48,126 bases of DNA from Candidatus Kapaibacterium sp. (GCA_025055035.1 JANWZB010000009.1:1-48126); one strand, 5' to 3'. Numbered from the stretch's first letter, positions 26,006 to 35,044 are shown. Made by a program: numbers and translations. Notes: generated from the sequence alone by a model not told the origin.

Positions 26006-26968
26006 ATGACTATCGTTACCCATCCAACCATCCTCAACCTTCGCGAGCGGCGTCATCAGCTCATTCAGCGCATCAGTGACGTTGTGTACGAGATATATCA
26101 TCTTAAAACACATATACTGCCGGAAATCCTAGAAGAATATGACCGGCACTTTCGTGATTTGGAAATTACTCTTCAGGTAAAAACACTCGCAGCACTAGAC
26201 ATGGTGCGTCGGGAGGAACTATTTCGCCTGAAGCTCAGTAGAGGCGAACACCTTAATGAAGCAATGATTACCTCCGTTCATCAGATTGTTGACAAGGAAT
26301 TCGAACGTGCACGATCACGGTTGTATGAAATCTCCACCGCTATAAACACAGATTCAAAGCGTCGGCTTGACAACTATTCAGAACACAACGAGCATAGCAA
26401 TCACAGCACCAATGCTCTTACTTATTTGTATCGTTCTATTGTCAAGAAAATACACCCCGATACAAGACCATATCACATGCCTAACGACTGGAGTAGCCAG
26501 ACAATCTCATCTACATCAAAAGTAGCACCCCTATCACTTGACCAGCTTTGGCAGCTTGCTCAAGATGCCTACAGAAATTGCAACCTTCGTGAGCTTCAAG
26601 CAATCTATGATGTAGTTTGCTGCACTGACATGCATCAGGACTCACCTTCCTACACCCCAAACGAGCAAGAGCTTGCGCAAGAAATTATTCAGTTAGAAAG
26701 CCGTTTACACATCCAAGAGCGTCGCCTGCACGATATCACACATACCCCTCCGTACACACTACGAGAGCTCATGAAGAGCTCAACGTGGATCGCAAAGGAG
26801 CGAGCAACCCTTCAAGAGAGAATACGGGAAAAAGAGCGCGATTACGAACGTGCAAAGGCGTTTTTGTTATCCATTCATGCTATGCGTTCTGACGAGCCCC
26901 GCCTAAGAAACCACAGCGAGGAATGGTCAAGCGATTTCATAGCAAACACATACTTCAACAATCGCTAG
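26006..26968 (+). CDS. coiled-coil protein with central J domain
   Basis: 320 residues. The N-terminal 120 residues are strongly helical and charged (LRERRHQLIQRISDVVYEIY, RARSRLYEISTAINTD), probably a coiled coil. The middle (about 137-205) resembles a J domain: LYRSIVKKIHPDTRP with the invariant HPD at 150-152, then LWQLAQDAYRNCNLRELQAIYDVV. J domains stimulate the Hsp70 ATPase. Gly/Phe-rich and zinc-binding parts of classical DnaJ are absent. Another helical segment (about 215-290, EIIQLESRLHIQERRLHDI, ERIREKERDYERAKAF-like) follows. Similar J proteins with a flanking coiled coil occur as uncharacterised proteins in other bacteria. Its position 32 bp behind dnaB raises a possible chaperone role for the helicase, which is inference. 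Confidence 0.8.
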   Translation: MTIVTHPTILNLRERRHQLIQRISDVVYEIYHLKTHILPEILEEYDRHFRDLEITLQVKTLAALDMVRREELFRLKLSRGEHLNEAMITSVHQIVDKEFERARSRLYEISTAINTDSKRRLDNYSEHNEHSNHSTNALTYLYRSIVKKIHPDTRPYHMPNDWSSQTISSTSKVAPLSLDQLWQLAQDAYRNCNLRELQAIYDVVCCTDMHQDSPSYTPNEQELAQEIIQLESRLHIQERRLHDITHTPPYTLRELMKSSTWIAKERATLQERIREKERDYERAKAFLLSIHAMRSDEPRLRNHSEEWSSDFIANTYFNNR

Positions 26969-27194
26969 CAAATCTCTCACTACTAGTGAATAATAATGGT
27001 ATTGTGTAGCTTAGATCGTTCCCTTACAACTTTCTCTTTCAGCGCAAATGGCATATCGTTCAGCACTTGCACTTATCACTTCATACCAACAAATTTACAC
27101 TCTTGGAGGTTGGAAGGAATGGAACAAAGTTGTATATTGAGCACTTGCCAACTTGCACTCTGTTTTCGACACACCTTACTGCAAGGAATCGTAT

Positions 27195-27692
27195 ATGCAA
27201 ACAGTATTTGATAAAAGCGCCGAAAAGCAGCGAGAACAATCATCAAGCAATGAAGCAGTGCTCCAGCTGGTAAGCTTTACTCTTGGGAAAGAAGAGTTTG
27301 GCATAGATATTCTCCGTGTTCAAGAAATTAATCGTACCTCATCGGTAACTCGCGTTCCAAACGCACCACACTTTATCGAGGGTGTAATTAACCTACGCGG
27401 CAAGGTTATTCCAATTGTTGATCTTCGAAAACGCTTCGGAATGCCGCCATCGCAGCATGATAAGAATACTCGTATCATCGTTGTGGAAATTCTCTCTAAA
27501 ACTGTTGGATTTATTGTGGACTCGGTGCGCGAGGTGCTGCGCATCCCTCAAAGCGTTGTTGACCCACCTCCCCCTATTATCGCGGGCATCAGCTCAGACT
27601 ACATTGAGGGTGTCGGTAAAATGGATGATCGTCTCTTGATTCTTCTGAATCTTGAAAAAGCACTTTCTGCTTCAGAATTACAAGCACTCTAA
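27195..27692 (+). CDS. cheW: chemotaxis coupling protein CheW
   Basis: Scaffold that links CheA to receptors at the inner membrane. 165 residues from the ATG at 27195, chosen because AGGA lies 7 nt upstream; the frame is open 14 codons further back. The CheW fold is clear: LVSFTLGKEEFGIDILRVQEI, VTRVPNAPHFIEGVINLRGKVIPIVDLRKRFG, VGFIVDSVREVLRIP and YIEGVGKMDDRLLILLNLEKAL. The NLRGKVIP segment holds the conserved receptor/CheA contact Arg. It opens a plus-strand chemosensory cluster running to 36,280. The 226-bp space before it contains a weak promoter-like pair (TTGG at 27110, TATATTGA at 27133). Confidence 0.95.
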   Translation: MQTVFDKSAEKQREQSSSNEAVLQLVSFTLGKEEFGIDILRVQEINRTSSVTRVPNAPHFIEGVINLRGKVIPIVDLRKRFGMPPSQHDKNTRIIVVEILSKTVGFIVDSVREVLRIPQSVVDPPPPIIAGISSDYIEGVGKMDDRLLILLNLEKALSASELQAL

Positions 27693-27841
27693 GCTATTTC
27701 CCAAGGCTACTGTAGGGCTACAACACCATACGTGCCGTTTGCTAAGTGAATGCGAGTAAGGCATTCCCACGCTTCTCTACCTCAGCGCCACATACAAAAT
27801 CCATTAGATAGACCACCATTATCATAGCTGTTTTTCAGTCC

Positions 27842-29149
27842 ATGAGTCCTCAAGACTGTATATCTAGTCTGCTTAGTGTGCCTGATGCAGCACTGCGCCG
27901 CCGTGCCGCCGAAGAGCTTATGGAAGCAGGAAGTGTATCAGAAGATGCGATTTCTGCCTTCGCAAAAGGACTCACCGATCCCGACAAAGGTGTACGTGAT
28001 ATATGCGCGCTTGCACTGGCGCGCATAGGAAACAGTCAGACCCACACACACTTTGTTGCTGAGGCTGTTGTACCTCTCATTACCCACGAAAGCTTAGAAG
28101 TACGTAATCTTGCAGGAGATATTCTGATAAAGCTTGGACCGGGCGCCGCTGACGCTCTGTATCCTTACCTTCGTGATCCCATTTCCGACAACCGCAAGTT
28201 TGCTTGTGATATCATCGGTTTGAGCAACAATCCTTCTGCTATTCCCTATGTGCGCGCTATCCTCACTGATACGGACAGTAACGTGCGGTGTGCTGCTATC
28301 GAAGCTCTAGGCTTTCTAAAGGCTAGTGAGCTACTTGGCGACATCATTGCTATGTATGATGACGAAACCGTTCGTCCGTACGTTGTTGCTGCAGCGGGTA
28401 GTATTGGTGGGAAACACGCACAGGATTTTCTTCTCAAAGTTATGGACGAATCTGACGATGAATTTATCCAGATTGCTGCTATCGATGCTTTAGCGGTTTG
28501 CGCCGACGATATCGGTATTGCTCACAAGCTTCTACAGTTGTTACCAAGTGCTAGCCCCGATGTGCAGGTTGTTCTTCTTCGGACAGTGTATAGTATTGCC
28601 TTTCGCCTGAAGATATCCATAGACTTGCCGCATGGTCTTCGGTCGGTGGCACAGCAAGCGCTGATGGATGATGATCCGGATACCCGAATATCAGGACTCC
28701 TTGCCTTAGGAAAGCTCTATGAAGAGGAGGACATTCCAGCACTTCTGCACGAAATGCATTACAATAACCCTGAAACACAACAGCACATTCTTTCTATTGT
28801 ACTCAATCATTCATCCCCTGCTGTTGTTCGTGAGTTTTTCGAGCAGGTCTTCACAAGCTTACCTGAAACGCATATTGTTCAAGTACCAGAGCTTCTCGGT
28901 TTTCTTACCTCTATCATTCCGACAGCTGCTACAGACAATGCTGCCATTGCGCTTCAGACCATCTCACGCTATTATCAATCAGCAATACCAGACCATCGGC
29001 GTGAAATTATCGAGTTCTTGCTCGCAGTAGACCGTCATGAAGTAGTTCGTCTTTTGTCTGACGAAATTACCTCAGGTCAGCAGCACCGTGTGGAGGACGC
29101 CATACAGTTCGCCGAATTTTACAATATCCGTGAGATTGTGCTTCCGTGA
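27842..29149 (+). CDS. HEAT-repeat protein in the chemotaxis cluster
   Basis: 435 residues made of about ten helical HEAT or PBS-lyase-like repeats of roughly 31-35 residues (for example DPDKGVRDICALALARIGN, SLEVRNLAGDILIKLGPGAA, DSNVRCAAIEALGFLKASEL, DPDTRISGLLALGKLYEEED). No catalytic domain, signal peptide or membrane segment is seen. Such solenoids usually hold proteins together. The place between cheW and cheR suggests that it binds a component of the signalling array, possibly CheY or the coupling proteins. HEAT-repeat genes occur in some chemosensory operons of other phyla, but I cannot say that this one is orthologous. Spacing to cheW is 149 bp. Confidence 0.85.
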   Translation: MSPQDCISSLLSVPDAALRRRAAEELMEAGSVSEDAISAFAKGLTDPDKGVRDICALALARIGNSQTHTHFVAEAVVPLITHESLEVRNLAGDILIKLGPGAADALYPYLRDPISDNRKFACDIIGLSNNPSAIPYVRAILTDTDSNVRCAAIEALGFLKASELLGDIIAMYDDETVRPYVVAAAGSIGGKHAQDFLLKVMDESDDEFIQIAAIDALAVCADDIGIAHKLLQLLPSASPDVQVVLLRTVYSIAFRLKISIDLPHGLRSVAQQALMDDDPDTRISGLLALGKLYEEEDIPALLHEMHYNNPETQQHILSIVLNHSSPAVVREFFEQVFTSLPETHIVQVPELLGFLTSIIPTAATDNAAIALQTISRYYQSAIPDHRREIIEFLLAVDRHEVVRLLSDEITSGQQHRVEDAIQFAEFYNIREIVLP

Positions 29150-29306
29150 CTCTTTACCGTTTGCACGAAAGCAGGATATTCATGGAGCATTTATCCAGCA
29201 ACAGTATATAGCAATGCCTTGCTCTGTTCACCTACTTAACCTGAAACAGTATTTCGATTTCTAAGCATCTGTCCTGTCCTAATGCTTGTACCTGCGTTGT
29301 ACTCTC

Positions 29307-30368
29307 ATGGCTTCCGATCTTTTTGAAAAATTTCGCTTTAGCCAAAGCTTGAATAATCCAGATCACCGTTCAGAAGATACCGAGAATGAAGAATCGAGCG
29401 GTAGCAACATTCTTGACGTAAGCAAATATAACGTCTCGCAGAACGCTATGTTTTCCCCAGCATCAGAGGAAAAATCTCAGCTTGGGCAGATAACTATTCC
29501 TCCCATTCTTCTCTCCGCAGACAACGCCAATGCTCCCAAAATGGATGAGCAAACATTTAAGAAATTTCGTGATTTTATCTATGAACAATGCGGTATCTCA
29601 TTTACCGAAAACAAGAAGTATTTGCTTGAAGGAAGAATTGCCAAACGTCTGGAAGCACATAATCTTTCAACATTTGAGGAATACTTCGAACTTCTCTCCA
29701 ATTCTGCCTCCGCTCGCGAAGAGCTACCAAGCCTCTTTGAAGTCGTCACAATTAATGAGACATACTTCTTCCGCAATCCCCCCCAGTTCGAGGCGCTAGA
29801 GCAAGTCATTTTGCCAGAAATCATAGCAACAAAACAAGCTCAAGCCAGTAAGAAGGTACGCATATGGAGTGCAGCCTCTTCTTCGGGAGAAGAAGCATAT
29901 ACAATTTCCATGCTGATACTAGAACGGATTAAACCTCAGTTTCCCGGATTCACTTTTGAAATTATCGGCAGCGATATCAACACTACGGTGCTCGAAAAAG
30001 CACGATCGGGTGTGTTCAAAGAGTACTCAGTACGCAATATGCCAGAGTACTATCTCAACAAATACTTCACACGCGATGGAGATAAATACATTCTCCTGCC
30101 TGAAGTTCAAAGTCAAGTAAAATTTATGTGGATCAATTTGTACGACACCCCAACAATGCGGACGATGATAGGATTTGATGTTATTTTTTGCTGCAACGTC
30201 CTTATTTATTTTGACACCGTTGCTAAGCAGCAAGTTGTCGCTGACCTGTATGATGCTCTTAACAAGGGCGGCTATCTGTTTATTGGCTATTCAGAGTCCC
30301 TTCATGGCGTGTCGAAAGCATTTAAGCTCGTTCACTTTCCGAAAACAATCGCATACAAGAAAGAGTAG
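29307..30368 (+). CDS. cheR: chemotaxis protein methyltransferase CheR
   Basis: S-adenosylmethionine-dependent methyltransferase that methylates receptor glutamates for adaptation. 353 residues from the ATG at 29307; the upstream TTG at 29286 is less likely. The CheR N-terminal helical domain starts near residue 79 (MDEQTFKKFRDFIYEQCGI) and includes LLEGRIAKRL and TINETYFFRNPPQF. The SAM-binding domain has RIWSAASSSGEEAYTISMLI, EIIGSDINTTVLEKAR, FDVIFCCNVLIYFD and GGYLFIGYSESL. The first 78 residues are an acidic, polar extension not found in short CheR proteins, starting MASDLFEKFRFSQSL. A docking role for this tail is possible. No receptor gene is present in the window. Confidence 0.95.
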   Translation: MASDLFEKFRFSQSLNNPDHRSEDTENEESSGSNILDVSKYNVSQNAMFSPASEEKSQLGQITIPPILLSADNANAPKMDEQTFKKFRDFIYEQCGISFTENKKYLLEGRIAKRLEAHNLSTFEEYFELLSNSASAREELPSLFEVVTINETYFFRNPPQFEALEQVILPEIIATKQAQASKKVRIWSAASSSGEEAYTISMLILERIKPQFPGFTFEIIGSDINTTVLEKARSGVFKEYSVRNMPEYYLNKYFTRDGDKYILLPEVQSQVKFMWINLYDTPTMRTMIGFDVIFCCNVLIYFDTVAKQQVVADLYDALNKGGYLFIGYSESLHGVSKAFKLVHFPKTIAYKKE

Positions 30369-30481
30369 ACACTACTTTTTTATGATATAACGAAATACCC
30401 TACGTAGTCTGGCATGTGGGTATATCTAGCAAGCTAGTTTCTGTCATCGTTCCTTCCAATATAGTTTTTGGAAGACAAGCT

Positions 30482-30844
30482 ATGAAAAAAACTATCCTTA
30501 CTGTTGACGATTCGATGTCTGTGCGGAAATTCATCGCTTTATCACTCAAGCCGGGAGGATATCGTGTAATTTCGGCAGTTGATGGCATGGATGCACTAGA
30601 AATTTTAGCAAAAGAGAAAGTTGATTTAGTAATTACAGACCTCAATATGCCAAATGTTGATGGCTTTGAGCTTGTTCACACTATTCGTCAAAATCCAGCA
30701 TACAAAGAACTGCCTATTATTATTTTATCCTCGCTTGCTGATGCAAAGTACATCGAGCGAGGGATAAACGCCGGAGCAAATTCGTATATTTTGAAACCGT
30801 TCAACATGAAAAAGATTCAATATGAGGTTTCAAAATACATTTGA
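30482..30844 (+). CDS. cheY: CheY-like single-domain response regulator (first copy)
   Basis: 120 residues, receiver domain only. Start at ATG 30482 with GGAAGA about 6-7 nt upstream. Acidic pocket D9/D10, phospho-acceptor D53 (VDLVITDLNMPNVDG), switch residue S83/S84 (IIILSSLAD) and K105 (SYILKPF). The Ser in place of the more usual Thr, with SLAD behind it, recalls CheY forms of non-flagellar chemosensory systems. It should receive phosphate from CheA H52. It differs enough from the second CheY (30949-31317) to suggest a separate role, such as phosphate sink versus output. Confidence 0.93.
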   Translation: MKKTILTVDDSMSVRKFIALSLKPGGYRVISAVDGMDALEILAKEKVDLVITDLNMPNVDGFELVHTIRQNPAYKELPIIILSSLADAKYIERGINAGANSYILKPFNMKKIQYEVSKYI

Positions 30845-30948
30845 TAAATTCTTTTCCTGCTCTTATATTATTTCGGTAGATTTATACACCATGCTTCCCG
30901 CAATCAACGGGCTCTTAGCTATTATTAACTTATTACTCCAGAGTTATT

Positions 30949-31317
30949 ATGAAATTTCTCGTAGTTGATGACTCGCCAACAATGCGCCGCATTGTAATCA
31001 ACGCGCTTCATAGTTTTGGGTACAATGATGTCGTCGAGGCGAGTGACGGACAAGACGCACTTGCAATCCTCTACACTGAGAAGATTGACTTTGTGATTAC
31101 TGACTGGAACATGCCTAATATGAATGGTCTGGAACTCACGAAAGCAATCCGCAACGATGCAACGTTTGGTAATCTACCAGTACTGATGGTAACTACACGC
31201 GGCATTAAAGAGGACATCGTGCAAGCGCTCCAAGCTAAAGTAAATAACTACATCGTGAAACCCTTTACTCCAGCAGTTCTCAAAGAGAAGATACAAGCAA
31301 TTGTGCCAAATGCATAA
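30949..31317 (+). CDS. cheY: CheY-like single-domain response regulator (second copy)
   Basis: 122 residues. Phospho-acceptor D52 (IDFVITDWNMPNMNGLEL), acidic D7/D8, switch T82/T83 (VLMVTTRG) and K104 (YIVKPFT). The DWNMPNMNGLELTKAIR segment is very close to E. coli CheY, so this copy is the more likely output regulator that binds a FliM-like target. In this cluster the only visible FliM-like peptides lie in the tail of the CheZ-like protein downstream. The ATG at 30949 has no strong ribosome binding site. It follows the first CheY by 104 bp. Confidence 0.93.
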   Translation: MKFLVVDDSPTMRRIVINALHSFGYNDVVEASDGQDALAILYTEKIDFVITDWNMPNMNGLELTKAIRNDATFGNLPVLMVTTRGIKEDIVQALQAKVNNYIVKPFTPAVLKEKIQAIVPNA

Positions 31318-31652
31318 TTTCTGTCAGTAGAGAACTCCTGCTTTCCTTTGCATACAGCATGAATGGCACAATTACGACGCTCCTGTATCATCAACTAATC
31401 GCTACTGCATTACCTAATCTGTTATACTGCAGCTATGGGCATACCGTACCTCTGCTTTACCACAGTGGTAGATTCATACACTAGGTGATGCTGCTCTTCT
31501 TCCTACGTACACAACTTCGACCCTTCCTTTTGAGAACGTATGCCTGATACCCTTGTGCGAACAGTGTGCTTACATGAATTCCTCATCAGTGCAAGTGTAG
31601 CGTATAGCTCCTGCAGCTTTCGTCCTTGCATCTTCTATCGGAGAAATCTGCT
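31318..31652. other. 335-bp intergenic region inside the chemotaxis cluster
   Basis: No gene or RNA gene is recognised. A short palindrome TACCAC-A-GTGGTA lies at 31458-31470. A good ribosome binding site (CGGAGA, 31639-31644) precedes the next start. The gap is long for an operon, so an internal promoter for the cheZ-like-cheA-cheB part is possible. Confidence 0.5.
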
Positions 31653-32747
31653 ATGCGCGTAGGTGAAATTAACGAAATACTCCATAAAACAGAAGAACTC
31701 AAGGCTCTCTTTGTGTTCGGGCAACGTGTCATTCCATTCCTAGAAGAAGTTTTCCTCTTTATTCGTGAGGTTACCCCACTTCTAGAAAATATCAATATCT
31801 CGATTGAGGAAAATCTTTCGAAGATGCCCAAAGCAGCCCAGCAACTCTCTTCTGTTACACGGGCTACAGAACTTGCAACCACAGAAATTCTTGATACTCT
31901 CGATGGACTAAGTTATAAAGCCGACGTTATTAGTTCCAATCTTAAGCAACTTCTCCAAATCCAGCGCCAGAATCGCTTAGAGCATGAGCGCATAATTGAG
32001 GCAGTGAACGAGCTCCAAAGAAACGAAACTATTCCCACCGAAGAGAAAGACTCCGTGTATGCACGCATTATCGATGTTATTCGCAAGATTGAGCAGCGAG
32101 ATGGCGGACATTCCTCTGCACATTACCTTGATAATATCAAATCAGCTATAGCCGTACTTCAAAAGCCTGAGGTATCTGAGGAGCTAGTAAATAATTCCGA
32201 AAAACTTCTTGAAAGCATTCGCATGGATTCAACACAAATCATGATGTCGCTTCAAGTGCAAGATATTACAGCACAGCAACTGGCAGCTGTCAATAGTTTG
32301 CTGCAAACAGTACAAAGCAAGCTAAGCGAAATCATGGTTCACTTTCGCAACACGGAGATTGGGGAGCTTATTTCTTCTTCTACTGCACGCCGTCCCCCTC
32401 AAGAAGAATCTCATGAAACAAAAGTTTCGTCTCTCCATCGAGCTATTGCCTATGATAACGATGTCGGCTCTGCACTCTCAAGCGATCCGTCTCAGCGTCA
32501 AGACTCTGTTGATTCAATTTTTGCCTCGTTCCAGCAAAGCCAGAACACCAACGTAGAGTCTGGAGCACACGGTATGTCGAGCCAAAGTGATATCGATGCG
32601 TTATTCAGCGAAGTACGCATATCCTCTTCTACGCATAGTGAGAACGCTTCTCAAGATGATATAGATGCACTGTTTGGTAACACCAGTGGTTCAGACAATG
32701 AGATTGCTTCTCAGGATGATATAGATGCATTATTCAAGAAAACCTAG
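31653..32747 (+). CDS. cheZ: CheZ-like CheY-P phosphatase with repeated CheY-binding tail peptides
   Basis: 364 residues from the ATG at 31653, with GGAGA 8 nt upstream. The body is helical and charged. The segment MSLQVQDITAQQLAAV contains D204 and Q208 spaced as D143 and Q147 of E. coli CheZ (FQDLTGQ), the catalytic pair that dephosphorylates CheY-P. After a Ser-rich linker the C-terminus carries SQSDIDALF (310-318), SQDDIDALF (333-341) and SQDDIDALF (353-361), plus a degenerate copy QDSVDSIFASF (283-293). CheZ ends in one such amphipathic CheY-binding peptide (VDDLLDSLGF type) and FliM starts with SQxEIDALL. Three to four copies on one chain would bind several CheY molecules. It lies between cheY and cheA. 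The family call rests on motif and context, not on a profile search. Confidence 0.72.
   Translation: MRVGEINEILHKTEELKALFVFGQRVIPFLEEVFLFIREVTPLLENINISIEENLSKMPKAAQQLSSVTRATELATTEILDTLDGLSYKADVISSNLKQLLQIQRQNRLEHERIIEAVNELQRNETIPTEEKDSVYARIIDVIRKIEQRDGGHSSAHYLDNIKSAIAVLQKPEVSEELVNNSEKLLESIRMDSTQIMMSLQVQDITAQQLAAVNSLLQTVQSKLSEIMVHFRNTEIGELISSSTARRPPQEESHETKVSSLHRAIAYDNDVGSALSSDPSQRQDSVDSIFASFQQSQNTNVESGAHGMSSQSDIDALFSEVRISSSTHSENASQDDIDALFGNTSGSDNEIASQDDIDALFKKT
32580..32735 (+). repeat. three in-frame repeats coding for SQxDIDALF
   Basis: The units start at 32580, 32649 and 32709 (spacing 69 and 60 bp, i.e. 23 and 20 residues). The second and third share GCTTCTCA-R-GATGATATAGATGCA with a single base difference, so they arose by recent duplication. 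The first uses other codons and is older. Each unit codes for the putative CheY-binding peptide. Confidence 0.85.
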
Positions 32748-32864
32748 TTATCATCGCACCGAGGTCGTCTCTAGTTTCAGTGTTATTCTTTTGTTCTTCC
32801 TACATCTAGCTATCATCAGTAAACCACAGATTTTGCATCGCTCTCCTTCAAGATCTATTAGGTT

Positions 32865-34958
32865 ATGGCAGGTCCTCTCGACAACGAAATGAAAGAGCTT
32901 CTTGATAGTTTCCTCGTTGAAACTCAAGAAATTCTTGACACTCTCGACCAAGACCTCATGCAACTAGAGTCGCAAGCAGAGAACTTTGATTTGCTCAACT
33001 CTGTCTTCCGTAGCTTCCATACAATTAAGGGAACGTCCTCTTTCATGGGCTTCGACCAAATCACTGAAATTACACATCATGCAGAAGACATTCTTAACAA
33101 GCTACGAAAAGCAGAGCTAAGAGTAACCTCAGATATCGTTGATGCCTTGTTGGAAGTGTATGACTGGCTAAAAATTCTCCTCAAAAAAGCACAAGCTGGC
33201 GACACAGAGCCTGTCGACTACTCCAAGACTATGCAGAAATTGCATAAAATCATCCACCCAGAATCTTCTACGCCTGCACCTACACCTTCTTCTCCCCCAA
33301 CTACTACGGTCGCCCCCACCACAGCTTCTACACCTAGCATCCCACCGAGTGGTACATCTATTGTGGAAGCTATTTTAAGCGATAAATCATTCGGTACAAC
33401 AGGGGACTACTTTACCGATGAAGAACTTGCAATGATTGCAAAGGCATTTGATGAAATCAACCGTAGTATGCAATCAGGCTCTAGGCAGTCGACTTCCGCT
33501 CAAGATACTCAAGTATCTAGCCAACCTCTATCCGCTCAGCATGTTCAGACAACGCAACCTAGCATTGCCCCATCACCCTTACCATCATCTCAACTGCCGG
33601 CATCAGCACCAGCGCCCCTTCCCACGACTACCCCAATCGCTGCACGTTCCAGTGAGCACCCATCAGCAGCAAAAAAAGCTCCCACAAAAGAAGCAGCCTC
33701 GGTGCCGGCTAATGCACCTGACGACAAAAAAGCAGTAGCAGCAGCAACAGAGACGACTATTCGGGTAGACATCAATCGTCTTGAAACGTTGATGGATCTT
33801 TCGGGAGAACTCGTCCTAGGACGTAACCGCCTAGCACAGGTAACACAAGAACTCATACAGCGCTATGAAAACCACGATTTTCTGAGAGAGCTTCAAGAAA
33901 CAAGTTCAGCGATAGACTTTATTACTACAGAGTTGCAGTCGGCTATCATGAAAACTCGCATGGTACCGATCTCTAAAATTTTTCAGAAAGCCCCGCGTAT
34001 TGTTCGTGATCTATCGAAAGAATTTGGGAAAGAGATTGAGCTTGTGCTTCGCGGAGAGGAGACAGAGCTTGATAGAGGCATTATTGAGGAACTTAATGAC
34101 CCACTCGTTCACATGATTCGCAACTCATGTGACCATGGAATCGAGCGACCAGAAGAGCGGGAAAAAGTAGGAAAAAGTCGTAAAGGAACTTTGATTCTCG
34201 ACGCACAGCACGAGGGAAATCATATTGTTGTTAGCATCATAGATGATGGCAAGGGAATCGATCCGGAAATGCTCAAGCGCAAGGCTCTGGAAAAGGGTCT
34301 TATTACTTCCGAGCAGGCACAAACAATGACTGATAGAGATGCGTACAGCCTCATTTTCATGCCTGGCTTCAGCACAGCTGAAAAAGTAACAAGCGTTTCG
34401 GGGCGTGGGGTAGGTATGGATGTTGTTCGTACAAACATTCAAAAGCTTAAAGGCATTATCGAAGTTGACTCTAAAATAGGCTCCGGCACAACATTTACCA
34501 TCAAGCTTCCACTAACCCTTGCTATTATACAAGGATTGCTTGTTCGTGTGCAGTCTGAAATCTATGCATTACCCTTAAGTGCCGTTGTTGAAGTAGTTAA
34601 TACCGACCTCAACCAAATATATAGCATCAACCAGAACGAAGTTATTCGCATTCGCAATCAAGTGTTTCCCTTGATTCGAATGGACAAAATACTGAAAACT
34701 CCTACGGTAGAAGAATCCCTAGAAAATCGCTACGTCGTCGTCGTGGGTCTCGCAGACAAGCGTCTAGGGCTCGTCGTAGACGAGCTTTTAGGACAGAAGG
34801 AAATAGTTATTAAATCTCTTGGAGAATATCTTGGTCATATCCGTGGTATGTCAGGTTCGACAATTCTTGGCGACGGTCGTGTTATCATGATTCTCGATAT
34901 TGAAGAGCTCATTCAGGCATCTCACCATACTATTGCAGCATCCGTTTGGCAACAATAA
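32865..34958 (+). CDS. cheA: chemotaxis histidine kinase CheA
   Basis: 697 residues. The P1/HPt domain (about 5-125) carries H52 in RSFHTIKGTSSFMGF. A Pro/Ser/Ala/Thr-rich linker (133-296) contains one ordered island (about 164-202, ILSDKSFG and FTDEELAMIAKAFDEINRSM) in place of a recognisable P2 domain. P3 dimerisation helices follow (RLETLMDLSGELVLGRNRLA). The P4 kinase domain has the N box HMIRNSCDHGIERPEER, G1 IIDDGKGID, FMPGFSTAEKVT and GRGVGMDVVRTN. The P5 CheW-like domain (about 560-690) closes the protein. All catalytic motifs look intact. It starts 117 bp behind the CheZ-like gene and 86 bp before cheB. Confidence 0.96.
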   Translation: MAGPLDNEMKELLDSFLVETQEILDTLDQDLMQLESQAENFDLLNSVFRSFHTIKGTSSFMGFDQITEITHHAEDILNKLRKAELRVTSDIVDALLEVYDWLKILLKKAQAGDTEPVDYSKTMQKLHKIIHPESSTPAPTPSSPPTTTVAPTTASTPSIPPSGTSIVEAILSDKSFGTTGDYFTDEELAMIAKAFDEINRSMQSGSRQSTSAQDTQVSSQPLSAQHVQTTQPSIAPSPLPSSQLPASAPAPLPTTTPIAARSSEHPSAAKKAPTKEAASVPANAPDDKKAVAAATETTIRVDINRLETLMDLSGELVLGRNRLAQVTQELIQRYENHDFLRELQETSSAIDFITTELQSAIMKTRMVPISKIFQKAPRIVRDLSKEFGKEIELVLRGEETELDRGIIEELNDPLVHMIRNSCDHGIERPEEREKVGKSRKGTLILDAQHEGNHIVVSIIDDGKGIDPEMLKRKALEKGLITSEQAQTMTDRDAYSLIFMPGFSTAEKVTSVSGRGVGMDVVRTNIQKLKGIIEVDSKIGSGTTFTIKLPLTLAIIQGLLVRVQSEIYALPLSAVVEVVNTDLNQIYSINQNEVIRIRNQVFPLIRMDKILKTPTVEESLENRYVVVVGLADKRLGLVVDELLGQKEIVIKSLGEYLGHIRGMSGSTILGDGRVIMILDIEELIQASHHTIAASVWQQ

Positions 34959-35044
34959 GCAGCTATTGCTTGGATCCTCTCCACACGAGGCATGTGCAGG
35001 CATACGCTAGATTGACATAACTATCGAAACAAACTACGACACCT

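Noticed and set aside
31458-31470. Palindrome TACCAC-A-GTGGTA as an operator
   Set aside because: It is only 6-bp arms at one place with no second copy, too short to support a specific claim.
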